This document shows, one piece after another, positions 17,654 through 25,458 of a DNA stretch of 64,000 nt. Source of the DNA: JAXMAR01 sp046350295 (GTDB taxonomy: Bacteria > Planctomycetota > Planctomycetia > Gemmatales > Gemmataceae); assembly GCA_046350295.1 (NCBI GenBank), contig JAXMAR010000015.1, positions 1 to 64,000 of the forward strand, given 5' to 3'. Numbering within the stretch: the stretch's first letter is position 1; every line of letters starts with the position of its first letter. Below the pieces are notes generated by a model. It was given only the letters and a program-made list of their open reading frames with translations, was not told where the DNA came from and ran no database searches. The position numbers and the translations under genes are program-made.

Positions 17654-18495
17654 CCGAGACCGTTTGGATCGACGCCCATTTCACGCAGCTTGGCCGCAAG
17701 CGCTTCGGCGCGTTGCTGCTGCTGGTCGGCGCGTTGCTGCTGCTGGTCGGCGCGTTGCTGCTGCTGGTCGGCGCGTTGCTGCTGCTGGTCGGCGCGTTGC
17801 TGCTGCTGGTCGGCGCGTTGCTGCTGCTGGTCGGCGCGTTGCTGCTCCTGCTGCGCTCTCTCCGGTCCTGTCGCCAGAAGATCACCGCGTGCGTCGCACC
17901 AGCGCAACCACGTCTTGTCCATGCCTTCGTATTCTCCCTGCCACAACGTCACGCCCAGTTCCAGAAGAGGAAACCAGGGCTCCGACTCACGATAAAGTCC
18001 GCCGGTCAACGTGAAAACGTGCAAGCGCTTGGCGCCGAGAAAGCCTTCCGGGTCCCAGACGACATAGTAAGGTATGCGAAGCTGCTGGTATTTCGCCAGC
18101 TTGGAGCCCAGCTCGTTGCCCTCCCCGTTGGACACCACTTCGAAAACCGCCTCCGGCGCCTTGCCCACTACCCACATCACGTAGGTCAGGTGCTCCTCGC
18201 GTCCGCTCGCGGCTTTCAGCACCATGTCCAGACTGAGAAGCACGTTCGGCACGATAGGCGGCTGATCAACGGCCGAGAAGATTCCGACATTCACGAGGGC
18301 GACGAAGCGTCTGCCGCCCCCCGGCCCCTGCCACGACGCATAGAGCGGATCGACCAGCAGGCGCATCTGGCGCTCGGAGTAGATGTTGTCCACGGGCTTT
18401 CCATCATCGATGACGACGTTGGACATGTCCGGCGCGGCGGGCGGCGCCACGACCGGAATCGTTTCCAGCGGCGGTACTGCGATTGACTCGGGCAT
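17650..18495 (-). CDS. Uma2-family (PD-(D/E)XK) protein with heptad-repeat tail
   Basis: Uma2 proteins are restriction-like nuclease folds of unknown role, expanded in cyanobacteria and planctomycetes. Here, residues 60-190 carry the fold: LVNVGIFSAVDQPPIVPNVL, AVFEVVSNGEGNELGSKLAK with the acidic and Lys residues of the active site, and RIPYYVVWDPEGFLGAKRL. The C-terminal 70 residues are unusual: an exact heptad QQQQRAD repeated about six times, predicted to form a coiled coil or stalk, then ALAAKLREMGVDPNGLG. The repeat is also a perfect DNA minisatellite. The gene overlaps birA by four bases. Confidence 0.78.
   Translation of the reverse strand: MPESIAVPPLETIPVVAPPAAPDMSNVVIDDGKPVDNIYSERQMRLLVDPLYASWQGPGGGRRFVALVNVGIFSAVDQPPIVPNVLLSLDMVLKAASGREEHLTYVMWVVGKAPEAVFEVVSNGEGNELGSKLAKYQQLRIPYYVVWDPEGFLGAKRLHVFTLTGGLYRESEPWFPLLELGVTLWQGEYEGMDKTWLRWCDARGDLLATGPERAQQEQQRADQQQQRADQQQQRADQQQQRADQQQQRADQQQQRADQQQQRAEALAAKLREMGVDPNGLG
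17707..17832. repeat. 21-bp coding minisatellite, six exact copies
   Basis: The plus-strand unit GGCGCGTTGCTGCTGCTGGT plus C begins at 17707, 17728, 17749, 17770, 17791 and 17812; a seventh copy from 17833 is degenerate. The unit length is a multiple of three, so copy changes keep the Uma2 frame open and alter only the length of the QQQQRAD stalk. Confidence 0.95.
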
Positions 18496-18553
18496 GACAG
18501 GACCTCGTTCGCGACGCCTCTATTCTCGCAACCTCATGGCGTCCTGGCTATCA

Positions 18554-19456
18554 TTATGAACGCACTTCATAGTCCAACGCCAGATCGAGCGCCGGCGCCG
18601 AGTGCGTCAGCGCCCCGACGCTGATGCGGTCGACTCCGCTCTCGGCGATGGCGCGGACGGTGTCCAGCGTCACGCCCCCCGAAGCTTCCAGGAGGATGCC
18701 GGGGGCGAGCCGATCGCGCCGCCCAACCGCCTCGCGCATCTGCGCCGGGCTCATGTTGTCGAGCAGCACGATGTCCGGCCCCAGGGCGAGGACAATGTCG
18801 AACTGATCGAGACGGTCGACTTCGATCTCGACGGGAAGCGACGGCGCCCCTTGCCGCATCAGTTCATGCTGCAACGCGCGGGCGCGTCGCACCGCCTCGC
18901 CGATCGGCTCCATGCCCGTGGCGGCCAGGCCGGCGAGGTGATTGTCCTTGACCAGGAAGCCGTCGTAGAGCCCGAGGCGGTGGTTCGTCCCGCCCCCCTG
19001 GCGCACGGCGTACTTGGCGAGCAGCCGCCAGCCGGGCAGCGTCTTGCGCGTGTCCATGATCTTGACGTTCGTGCCGGCGACGGCGTCGACGAAGCGGCGC
19101 GTCAGGGTCGCGATGCCACTAAGGTGCTGAAGGAAGTTGAGGGCGGTCCGCTCCAAGCCGAGGATGCCGCGCAGGCTGCCGGTGAAGACGCCGATGCGGT
19201 CGCCGGGCCGCAGCGCGTCGCCGTCCGCCTTGAGCGGCGTGAACAAAGGAGGCTCGCTCCAGCGGCTCAGGAGCAGGTTCACGATGGGCAGGCCGGCGAG
19301 CACGCCCGCCGCCCGCGCCACCAGCGCCGCCTGACCCTCCGCGTCACTGTTCAAGAGGGCGACGCTGGTCACGTCGCCGCGCTTGTTCAGGTCCTCTTCG
19401 AGGGCCCGATCGACGAGAAACCGGCCGCACGCGAGTTCTTCCGCGGAAAAGCTCAT
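18554..19456 (-). CDS. nadC: Nicotinate-nucleotide diphosphorylase (carboxylating), NadC
   Basis: NadC (quinolinate phosphoribosyltransferase) converts quinolinate and PRPP to nicotinate mononucleotide in de novo NAD synthesis. The 300-residue protein has the expected length and motifs: DLNKRGDVTSVALL near the start, ERTALNFLQHLSGIATLTRR, the quinolinate-binding MDTRKTLPGWRLLAKYAVRQ, GGGTNHRLGLYDGFLVKDNH, VEIEVDRLDQF, and LLEASGGVTLDTVRAIAESG with VDRISVGALTHSAPALD at the end. The start at 19456 (MSFSAEEL) is chosen over upstream in-frame ATGs because the family begins here and the hairpin repeat at 19509 precedes it. No nadA or nadB is nearby. Confidence 0.93.
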   Translation of the reverse strand: MSFSAEELACGRFLVDRALEEDLNKRGDVTSVALLNSDAEGQAALVARAAGVLAGLPIVNLLLSRWSEPPLFTPLKADGDALRPGDRIGVFTGSLRGILGLERTALNFLQHLSGIATLTRRFVDAVAGTNVKIMDTRKTLPGWRLLAKYAVRQGGGTNHRLGLYDGFLVKDNHLAGLAATGMEPIGEAVRRARALQHELMRQGAPSLPVEIEVDRLDQFDIVLALGPDIVLLDNMSPAQMREAVGRRDRLAPGILLEASGGVTLDTVRAIAESGVDRISVGALTHSAPALDLALDYEVRS

Positions 19457-19508
19457 TTTTCGCTTGTGTTTCCCTAACCTGTCCGGGAGAGTTGGACACA
19501 GGCCGTTT

Positions 19509-19556
19509 TCGCTGTGTGAAAAGGGGACAGAACCTCTGTCCCCTTTTACACAGCGA
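19509..19556. repeat. Long perfect-type hairpin with GGGGACAGA core
   Basis: Arms 19509-19531 and 19535-19556 pair over about 22 bp with one unpaired base, centred on AAAAGGGGACAGA and TCTGTCCCCTTTT, leaving a three-base loop. It lies between divergent nadC and the membrane protein at 19599. A related AAAAAAGGGGAC...GTCCCC pair is at 25133-25167 before cimA, so the core is repeated in this window. Confidence 0.8.
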
Positions 19557-19598
19557 TCCCGGCGAAGGCCAGTCTGCTTCGAAGAAAGGAACCCTGCC

Positions 19599-20108
19599 AT
19601 GTCGCGACGATCCGACGACGAAGACGATCCCCGGCAACAATTCCGCGAAGGCCGCTCGCCGGGAAAGCCCGCTCCGGCCCGCCGCCGCGACGAAGAGGAC
19701 GAGGACGAAGAAGAACGCCGCCCGCGCCGCCGCCGGCCCGATGACGACGATTACGACCGCCGCCCCAGGGCCAAGAACGGCCTCGCCCTCGCCGGCTACT
19801 ACCTCGGCTTCCTCGGCCTCATCGCCATCCTGGGCAGCTTCGCCCTCATCATGTTCCTCGGCACACGCGGCTCCCTGAGCCCCGAGGCGGCCGGCCTTAT
19901 CGGCCTGGTCGGCATGTACGGCGTCGGCGGCATCAGCGGCCTCTTGGCCATCATTCTCGGATCGATCGGCGCGGCCAAGGCTTCCAAGGTGGGCTCCGGT
20001 ACCGGACACGCCGTCGTCGGCATCGTCCTCGGAGCGCTCGAAGTACTCGGTCTCATCCTGATCACCGTCCTCGGCGTCGCCGCCGTGAGCGGCGCCCGCC
20101 GGTTCTGA
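19599..20108 (+). CDS. DUF4190-like membrane protein with charged N-terminal tail
   Basis: ATG at 19599 is preceded by AAAGGA. The 169-residue protein starts with about 60 strongly charged residues (runs of Asp, Glu and Arg, such as RRRDEEDEDEEERRPRRRRP), followed by KNGLALAGYYLGFLGLIAI. It then has three or four membrane spans, including GLIGLVGMYGVGGISGLLAI, the GSIGAAKASKVGSGTGHAV loop, and VVGIVLGALEVLGLILITV. The A-x-x-Y-LG-hydrophobic start and the short helices resemble DUF4190-type small membrane proteins. Function unknown. A rho-independent terminator follows directly. Confidence 0.62.
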   Translation: MSRRSDDEDDPRQQFREGRSPGKPAPARRRDEEDEDEEERRPRRRRPDDDDYDRRPRAKNGLALAGYYLGFLGLIAILGSFALIMFLGTRGSLSPEAAGLIGLVGMYGVGGISGLLAIILGSIGAAKASKVGSGTGHAVVGIVLGALEVLGLILITVLGVAAVSGARRF

Positions 20109-20138
20109 CGACCGGAAAGACCGCACGATACGCGCCTC

Positions 20139-20174
20139 GAGCCCCGGCTTTGCGCGTCGGGGCTCGTTTTCTTT
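20139..20174 (+). terminator. Rho-independent terminator
   Basis: GAGCCCCG (20139-20146) pairs with CGGGGCTC (20158-20165) and is followed by GTTTTCTTT. It ends the DUF4190-like gene and lies just before the convergent valS stop. Confidence 0.85.
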
Positions 20175-20177
20175 ACT

Positions 20178-23105
20178 CTAACGCTGCAGTTCCGCCAGGT
20201 TCGCCTGCAGGCTCGCGATCTGCTTCTGCAAGTCGCCCACCTGCTCGCGTTGCTGCTCGACCACCTCCTTCGGCGCCCGGCTGACGAAGCCCTCGTTGGC
20301 TAGCTTCGCCTGCGCCGCCTGCAGGAACTTCTGCTTCTCGGCGATCTGCTTCTCCAATCGCTTCGCCTCGGCCACGACATCGATGAGCCCGGCCAGCGAG
20401 ACATACATCTCGAAGTCGCCGCTGACGTGCCCCGCCGCCTGGGCCGGCTTCTCGACTGCCGGGCCGCACTCGAGCTTGCCGACCCCTGCCAGCATCGTGA
20501 TGAACGCCGACAAGGCGCTGAAGTCGCGAGCGATCTCTTCCGAGCAGCGAGCAAAGACGTCGAGCGGAGTGCGGTTGTCGATGCCGTAGCGGTTGCGGAC
20601 TTCGCGGACCGACCGGATCAGCTCCTGCATCCGCGCGAACCGCCCTTCGATCGCCGCGTCCTGCCACTCCCGCGGGAAATCGGGCCAGGCCGCGACGGCC
20701 ACGCTTTCCGTCGACGGCTCCGGTTTCGGCAGCCCGCGCTCGAACGCCGTCTCGTTCAGCGCCTGCCAGATCGTTTCCGCGACGAACGGCATCAGCGGAT
20801 GGACCAGCCGCAGAATCGCGTCAAGGACGCCGGCAAGGACGCGCTGGACGATCGGCCGCGCCGCCTCGTCCTTGAGCCGGCCCTTCGCCATCTCGACGTA
20901 CCAGTCGCAGAACTCCGACCAGGTGAAGTCGTAGATGAGGCCGGCCGCCTCGCTGAAGCGATACTCCTCCAGCGCCCGCGTTACATCCGCCGCCGTGTGC
21001 CGCAGCCGGCTCAGGATCCAGCGATCCTCCATCAGCAGCTCTGCGATCTTCAGCGCCTCCGGATGGTAGCCGTCGAGGTTCATCAGCAGGAAGCGGGCCG
21101 CGTTCCAGATCTTGTTCGCGAAATTACGGCCGACCTCGAACCGCTCCGAGGCCTGCTTCGCCGTCTTCAACTCCGCGTCCTCCGCCGGCCAGGGACCGCC
21201 GGGCCGGAACGGCTGCTTGCAACTCGGGCAAGTGACCTTCCGCGTCCGCATGTACATGTGCTCTTGCTTGACCGGGACCAGCGTATCGCAGTGCGGACAG
21301 ACGTTGGCGACCGGCATCCGGCTGTCCTGCGTCTCCGTCGCGACGCGGACCATGCCGAAGCGCAGCGCGTCGGTCCCGTAGCGGTCGATGATGTCGAGTG
21401 GATCGATGCCGTTTCCCTTGCTCTTGGACATCGACTCGCCGAAGCCGTCGAGGATTTTCGGATGGATGTAGACGTGGCGGAACGGAACCTTGCCGACGTT
21501 GTAAAGCCCGGTCAGCACCATGCGCGCGACCCAGAGCGTGATGATGTCGCGGCTCGTGACCAGGACGCTCGTCGGGTAGTAGTACGCCAGCTCCGGCGTC
21601 GGCTCCGGCCAGCCGAGCGTCGAGTGCGGCCAGAGGGCGGAGGAGAACCACGTATCGAGGACGTCGTTGTCCTGGCGTAGCTTGAGCGCCTTCAACTCGG
21701 GCGCCTCAGGATCGAGATCCTCCCGCCCGCAGATCAGGTAGACGGCGTTTTCCTCGTCGAGCCGCCAGAAGACATCGTCCCGGTCGGCGAAGGCGCGTTG
21801 AATCTCCTTCTCACCGGCCTCGCTGTACCAGATGGGGATGCGATGCCCCCACCACAGTTGCCGGCTGATGCACCAGTCGCGCTTCTCGCCGAGCCAGTCG
21901 AGATAGGTCTTCGCATAGCGGTCGGGGAAGAAGCGGACCTGCCCGCTCGTCACGGCGTCGAGCGCCATTTGCGCGAAGCCCGGCTTGCCGTCCTCCCAAT
22001 CCCCCATCTTGACGAACCACTGATCGGACAGGTACGGCTCGATCGGCGTCTTCGAGCGGTCCGAGAACTTGAGCGGGATGACGCGATCCTCTTTTCCTTC
22101 GAATAGCCCGAGCGCCTCCATGTCCGCGACGACGGCCTCTCTTGCCTTGTAGCGGTCGAGACCCTGGTACTTGCCGCCGTTCTCGTTGATCGTGCCGTCC
22201 TTGTTGAGGATGTTGACGATGCCGATCTCGGGATGGCGCTGCCAGCAGGCGTAGTCGTTCGGATCGTGCGCCGGCGTGACCTTGACACAGCCCGTACCGA
22301 GCGACGGATCGGCGAGAAGCCCGTCGGCGATGATCGGGATCTCCCGGCCGACCAGCGGAACAGTGACCCTCTTGCCGATGAGATGCTTGTAGCGCTCGTC
22401 GGACGGATGAACGCAAACGGCGGTATCGCCGAGCATCGTCTCGGGTCGCGTCGTGGAGAAGCGAATGAAGTCCGCGCTGTCCTTGACCGCGTACTTGAAG
22501 GTCCAGAAGCCGCTTTGCGTGTCCTCGGTGAACGTCTCGTCATCGGCGACCGAGGTTTGAAGCTGCGTGTCCCAGTTGACGAGCCGCTTGCCGCGGTAGA
22601 TGTAGCCGTCCTTGAACATCTTGAAGAACGTCTCGCGGACGGCCCGGGCGCAGATCGGATCGAGCGTGAAGCGCGTCCGCTCCCAGTCGCACGAGGCGCC
22701 GAGCTGGCGGAGTTGGCCGAGGATGCGCTGCTCGTATTTCTCCTTCCACTCCCAGATGCGCCGGACCAGCTCTTCGCGGCCCAGATCGTGCCGCGTCTTC
22801 TTCTCCTGCGCGTAGACCAGCTTCTCGACGACGGCCTGCGTCGCGATACCGGCATGGTCCGTCCCCGGAACCCAGAGCGCGTTGAACCCCTGCATCCGCC
22901 GCCAGCGGATCAGAACGTCCTGCAGCGTGTTGTTGAGCGCGTGCCCCAGGTGCAAGGCCCCGGTGACATTGGGCGGCGGGATGACGATGGTGAACGGCTC
23001 GCGCCCGTCCGGCCGGCTATTGAAGAAGCCCTGCTCGCTCCAGAAGGCGAGGCAAGTCTTCTGCGCTTCTTGCGGGTCGTAGGCTTTGGCCAGTTCCGTT
23101 GGCAT
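20178..23105 (-). CDS. valS: Valine--tRNA ligase
   Basis: ValS charges tRNA-Val and hydrolyses misacylated Thr-tRNA. The 975-residue protein has the HIGH box as HLGH (residues 52-55, after PPPNVTGAL), an editing domain (WDTQLQTSVADDE, FIRFSTTRPETMLGDTAV, TPAHDPNDYACWQRH), the KMSKS box as SMSKSKGNG (about 556-564), an anticodon-binding domain with SEFCDWYVEMAKGRL, and a C-terminal coiled coil (EAKRLEKQIAEKQKFLQAAQ). Unusual: about 40 residues after KMSKS there is an inserted zinc-ribbon-like block with VCPHCDTLVPV and KVTCPSCKQPF (about residues 600-635), not part of the E. coli enzyme. Confidence 0.95.
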   Translation of the reverse strand: MPTELAKAYDPQEAQKTCLAFWSEQGFFNSRPDGREPFTIVIPPPNVTGALHLGHALNNTLQDVLIRWRRMQGFNALWVPGTDHAGIATQAVVEKLVYAQEKKTRHDLGREELVRRIWEWKEKYEQRILGQLRQLGASCDWERTRFTLDPICARAVRETFFKMFKDGYIYRGKRLVNWDTQLQTSVADDETFTEDTQSGFWTFKYAVKDSADFIRFSTTRPETMLGDTAVCVHPSDERYKHLIGKRVTVPLVGREIPIIADGLLADPSLGTGCVKVTPAHDPNDYACWQRHPEIGIVNILNKDGTINENGGKYQGLDRYKAREAVVADMEALGLFEGKEDRVIPLKFSDRSKTPIEPYLSDQWFVKMGDWEDGKPGFAQMALDAVTSGQVRFFPDRYAKTYLDWLGEKRDWCISRQLWWGHRIPIWYSEAGEKEIQRAFADRDDVFWRLDEENAVYLICGREDLDPEAPELKALKLRQDNDVLDTWFSSALWPHSTLGWPEPTPELAYYYPTSVLVTSRDIITLWVARMVLTGLYNVGKVPFRHVYIHPKILDGFGESMSKSKGNGIDPLDIIDRYGTDALRFGMVRVATETQDSRMPVANVCPHCDTLVPVKQEHMYMRTRKVTCPSCKQPFRPGGPWPAEDAELKTAKQASERFEVGRNFANKIWNAARFLLMNLDGYHPEALKIAELLMEDRWILSRLRHTAADVTRALEEYRFSEAAGLIYDFTWSEFCDWYVEMAKGRLKDEAARPIVQRVLAGVLDAILRLVHPLMPFVAETIWQALNETAFERGLPKPEPSTESVAVAAWPDFPREWQDAAIEGRFARMQELIRSVREVRNRYGIDNRTPLDVFARCSEEIARDFSALSAFITMLAGVGKLECGPAVEKPAQAAGHVSGDFEMYVSLAGLIDVVAEAKRLEKQIAEKQKFLQAAQAKLANEGFVSRAPKEVVEQQREQVGDLQKQIASLQANLAELQR

Positions 23106-23123
23106 GATTCATCCCGTTCTTGA

Positions 23124-23192
23124 ACCACGGATCTCGCGGATGACACGGATAGGAAAAGGATAGCGATCCGTGCCATCCGCGAAATCCGTGGT
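23124..23192. repeat. 27-bp-arm palindrome of the CGGATGACACGGAT type
   Basis: Arms 23124-23150 and 23166-23192 are complementary at 25 of 27 positions with a 15-base loop. It lies between valS and the small membrane gene at 23201. It shares words with the palindrome at 15781-15864. Confidence 0.8.
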
Positions 23193-23200
23193 GAGAAAAC

Positions 23201-23398
23201 TCACCGCTTCATCCATTGCTCCGCGCCCCCATCGTTTCCGAACAGCCAGGACAGGAAGTCCCACAGCTTCGGGCCATAGAGGATGAAGAACGCGGCCAGC
23301 AACAGGAAGACAAGCGAGAGCCCGATCAAGTTCATCCACAGAAGCCCGCGGTCCTCATTGCCGGGACCGTCGTCGCCTGGTGTCATCGCGTCACTCAA
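23201..23398 (-). CDS. Small single-span membrane protein
   Basis: 65 residues: an acidic N-terminus (MTPGDDGPGNEDRG), one membrane span (LIGLSLVFLLLAAFFILYGP) and LWDFLSWLFGNDG. The TTG start at 23396-23398 overlaps the TGA of the preceding small gene (TTGA), pointing to coupled translation; ATG at 23386 is an alternative. It lies last in a run cimA, small gene, small gene. Function unknown. Confidence 0.5.
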   Translation of the reverse strand: MSDAMTPGDDGPGNEDRGLLWMNLIGLSLVFLLLAAFFILYGPKLWDFLSWLFGNDGGAEQWMKR

Positions 23399-23556
23399 GG
23401 GTCCACGTTGGTGCGGAAGAAATCAGATCCATGCAGGACGAGCAGGAAGACCAAGAAGAACGGCAACAACAGCACGAGAAGCCAGAACAACCGCTCGCGA
23501 CTTGAGGTCGGTCGCTGATCGCGTGTTCCTCTGGTTTCATCCTCATCCGGCCTCAT
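23395..23556 (-). CDS. Small single-span membrane protein, 53 residues
   Basis: A short gene between cimA and the 65-residue membrane protein. ATG at 23554-23556 has GGAG seven to eight bases upstream and starts two bases after the cimA stop at 23559. The product has a charged head (MRPDEDETRGTRDQRPTSSR) and one long hydrophobic helix (LFWLLVLLLPFFLVFLLVL), ending FFRTNVDP. The strong ribosome site and tight packing support it being real. Function unknown; it resembles its neighbour in layout but not in sequence. Confidence 0.6.
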   Translation of the reverse strand: MRPDEDETRGTRDQRPTSSRERLFWLLVLLLPFFLVFLLVLHGSDFFRTNVDP

Positions 23557-23558
23557 TG

Positions 23559-25116
23559 TCACACTCCTTCATCCTTGAACAGTTTGTACTCGATGCTGTC
23601 CGCCAACGCCAGCCAGCTCGCCTCGATGATGTTCTCGCTCACCCCCACCGTCCCCCACACGTCCTGCTTGTCGCGCGACTCGATGACGACCCGCACCCGC
23701 GCCGCCGTCCCCGCCCGGTTGTTGACGACGCGCACCTTGTAATCGACCAGCTGCATCCCCCCCAGGCTCGGATAGTACGTCCCCAGCGCCTTCCTCAGCG
23801 CTCCATCGAGCGCGTTGACGGGCCCGTCCCCCTCGCTCACCGTGTGCTGCACCGCGTCGCCGACGCGCACCTTGACCGTCGCCTCGGTCACCGGCCGGCC
23901 GGCGGCGTCCGTCTCCACGTTCACGCGATAGCTGAGCCGTTCGAACTTGGGCCGGTAGATGCCGAGCGCCTTCTTCACCAGCAGATCGAACGACGCCTCC
24001 GCCGCCTCGAACTCGTAGCCCTCGTTCTCCAGATCCTGCACCTGGCCCAGGATTTTCGCCATCATGGCTTGTCGTTGGCGATGGCGTGCTTCGTCGTCTT
24101 GGCGAGATGCTCGACTGGCCGGAAAGCTCGCTGACGAAATGCGCCGCTCGTTGCCGACCAGGCTCGGATCGCGTGCTCGTAGCTCTTCGTGTGCTTGTTG
24201 ACGGCATGCGCGTGCATCCCCCTTGTGCGCGACGCGCTCGAGCCGACGAACGGCTGATTGGCCCGGAAGTTCATGTTCGCCGCTCGTAGACGTAGCGCGA
24301 CGCCTCGGTCAGCTTCGCCAGGCTGCCCGGCTGCAACACCTCATGATCCAGCTTCAGCGCGAGGTTGGCGATCACGCTGATGAGGTCCGTGTTGCCGCAG
24401 CGTTCGCCGATGCCGTTGATGGTCCCCTGCACCTGCACCGCCCCGCGCGATACGGCCGCCAGCGAGTTGGCGACGGCCAGGTCGCAATCGTTGTGGCAAT
24501 GGATGCCGAGGTCGGCGTAAGGGAGCGATTGACGCACGCGTGTCACCGCCTGGGCGATCTCGTCCGGCAGCGAGCCGCCGTTGGTGTCGCACAGGACGAG
24601 GACGCTCGCGCCCGCCGTGTGGGCCATCTTGAGCGTGGCGAGCGCGTATTCCGGGTTGTGCTTGAAGCCGTCGAAGTAGTGCTCGGCGTCGTAGATCACG
24701 TCGCGACCCTGACTCCGGCAATAGGCGATCGAGTCGCCGATCATGCGCAGGTTCTCTTCGAGGTTCGTGCCGAGCACCTCGAGCACCTGGAAGTCCCAGG
24801 TCTTGCCCACGATGGTGACGACCGGCGCCCCCGAGTCGAGCAGGGCGTTGATGCAGGTGTCCCCTTCCACCGCGCAGTTCTTGCGTCGCGTCATGCCGAA
24901 GGCGCAGATCTTGGCGTGCCGCAGCTTGAGGTTGCGGACCGCCTGGAAATACTCCGTGTCCTTCGGATTGGAGAGAGGATAGCCCCCCTCGATGAAGTCG
25001 ACCCCCAGGTCGTCGAGTCGCCGCGTGATCAGCAGCTTGTCCTCGAGGGAAAAATTGATCCCCTCCCCCTGGCTGCCGTCGCGCAGCGTGGTGTCGTAGA
25101 TCGCGATGCGTGCCAT
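23559..25116 (-). CDS. cimA: Citramalate synthase CimA, frame broken in the linker
   Basis: CimA condenses acetyl-CoA with pyruvate to (R)-citramalate, the first step of threonine-independent isoleucine synthesis. Residues 1-281 (24271-25116) are the catalytic TIM barrel: IYDTTLRDGSQGEGINFSLE, DFIEGGYPLSNPKD, VLCDTNGGSLPDE, GIHCHNDCDLAVANSL, GTINGIGERCGN. The last 168 residues (23559-24065) are the LeuA-type allosteric dimer domain (VKVRVGDAVQHTVSEGDGPV). Between them, about 24066-24290 must be read in three frames (NMNFRANQPFVGSSA, GMHAHAVNKHTKSYEH, AKTTKHAIANDKP), including a G-run. I infer sequence errors in an essential gene. GINFSLE and the length fit the TIGR00977 CimA class and not LeuA. 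Confidence 0.88.
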
Positions 25117-25181
25117 GACGCGCCTCTGAATGAAAAAAGGGGACGCGACTCTTTTTCCCGGTCCCCGTTTGAAACACCTCT

Positions 25182-25216
25182 CACCAAAACAAAAAACCCT
25201 GGAGACAACTCCAGGG
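25182..25216 (-). terminator. Attenuator terminator in the cimA leader
   Basis: On the minus strand CCCTGGAG (complement of 25209-25216), loop TTGT, CTCCAGGG (25197-25204), then TTTTTTGTTTTGG. The stem is perfect over 8 bp. It lies 66 bases ahead of the cimA ATG, after the leader peptide. The upstream arm, as part of AGCCCTGG (25211-25218), can instead pair with CCAGGGCT made from 25240-25247, so terminator and antiterminator exclude each other. Confidence 0.85.
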
Positions 25217-25250
25217 CTCGCATGAACCGTTTCGCCAAAAGCCCTGGACC

Positions 25251-25328
25251 TCAGCCGCTGACATGGAAGCGCACTCCCTGCGCGACGCCAATAGCGATGA
25301 CCGGGTTGGGAAAACGGTTGAATTCCAT
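25251..25328 (-). CDS. cimA leader peptide (25 residues, branched-chain rich)
   Basis: ATG at 25326-25328, stop TGA at 25251-25253. Residues 1-8 are MEFNRFPN, and residues 9-15 read PVIAIGV; V10, I11, I13, V15, V19 and V23 make six of 25 residues Ile or Val. The peptide ends four bases before the antiterminator arm at 25240-25247, so a stalled or released ribosome would choose between the two RNA structures. The predicted transcription start coincides with the ATG, so it would be a leaderless message; consistent with that, no Shine-Dalgarno sequence is seen. It would regulate cimA by charged tRNA level. Confidence 0.65.
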   Translation of the reverse strand: MEFNRFPNPVIAIGVAQGVRFHVSG

Positions 25329-25334
25329 ACGAAA

Positions 25335-25363
25335 AGTCTAGGGGATGACGCCGGGGAAGTCAA
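25335..25363 (-). promoter_or_regulatory. cimA promoter
   Basis: Minus strand TTGACT (25358-25363), 17-base spacer, TAGACT (25335-25340). The expected start is about seven bases on, at the leader-peptide ATG (25328). Confidence 0.7.
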
Positions 25364-25395
25364 ACGCCCCTCCCGGGCTCACGCCGTCGCCGTCC

Positions 25396-25458
25396 TCACA
25401 GCGACTGAATCAGTTCCTTCACATTTCGCCTGATCAGGTCGCGCACGGCACGGGATTT
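25396..25458 (-). pseudogene. 3' remnant of an ArsC-like gene
   Basis: The minus strand reads VRDLIRRNVKELIQSL then a stop at 25396-25398, nearly the same as the end of the intact gene at 27492 (VRDLIEAKVKALIQSL). About 20 codons remain. The rest of the 25,364-25,761 gap shows no gene; it holds only this relic between two copies of a promoter-bearing direct repeat. Confidence 0.6.

Noticed and set aside
17707..17832. Possible CRISPR array
   Set aside because: Head-to-tail 21-bp units inside a coding frame, no spacers.
17713..18486. Plus-strand frame with repeated LLLLVGAL resembling a membrane protein
   Set aside because: Complement of the QQQQRAD minisatellite; the Uma2 frame explains it.
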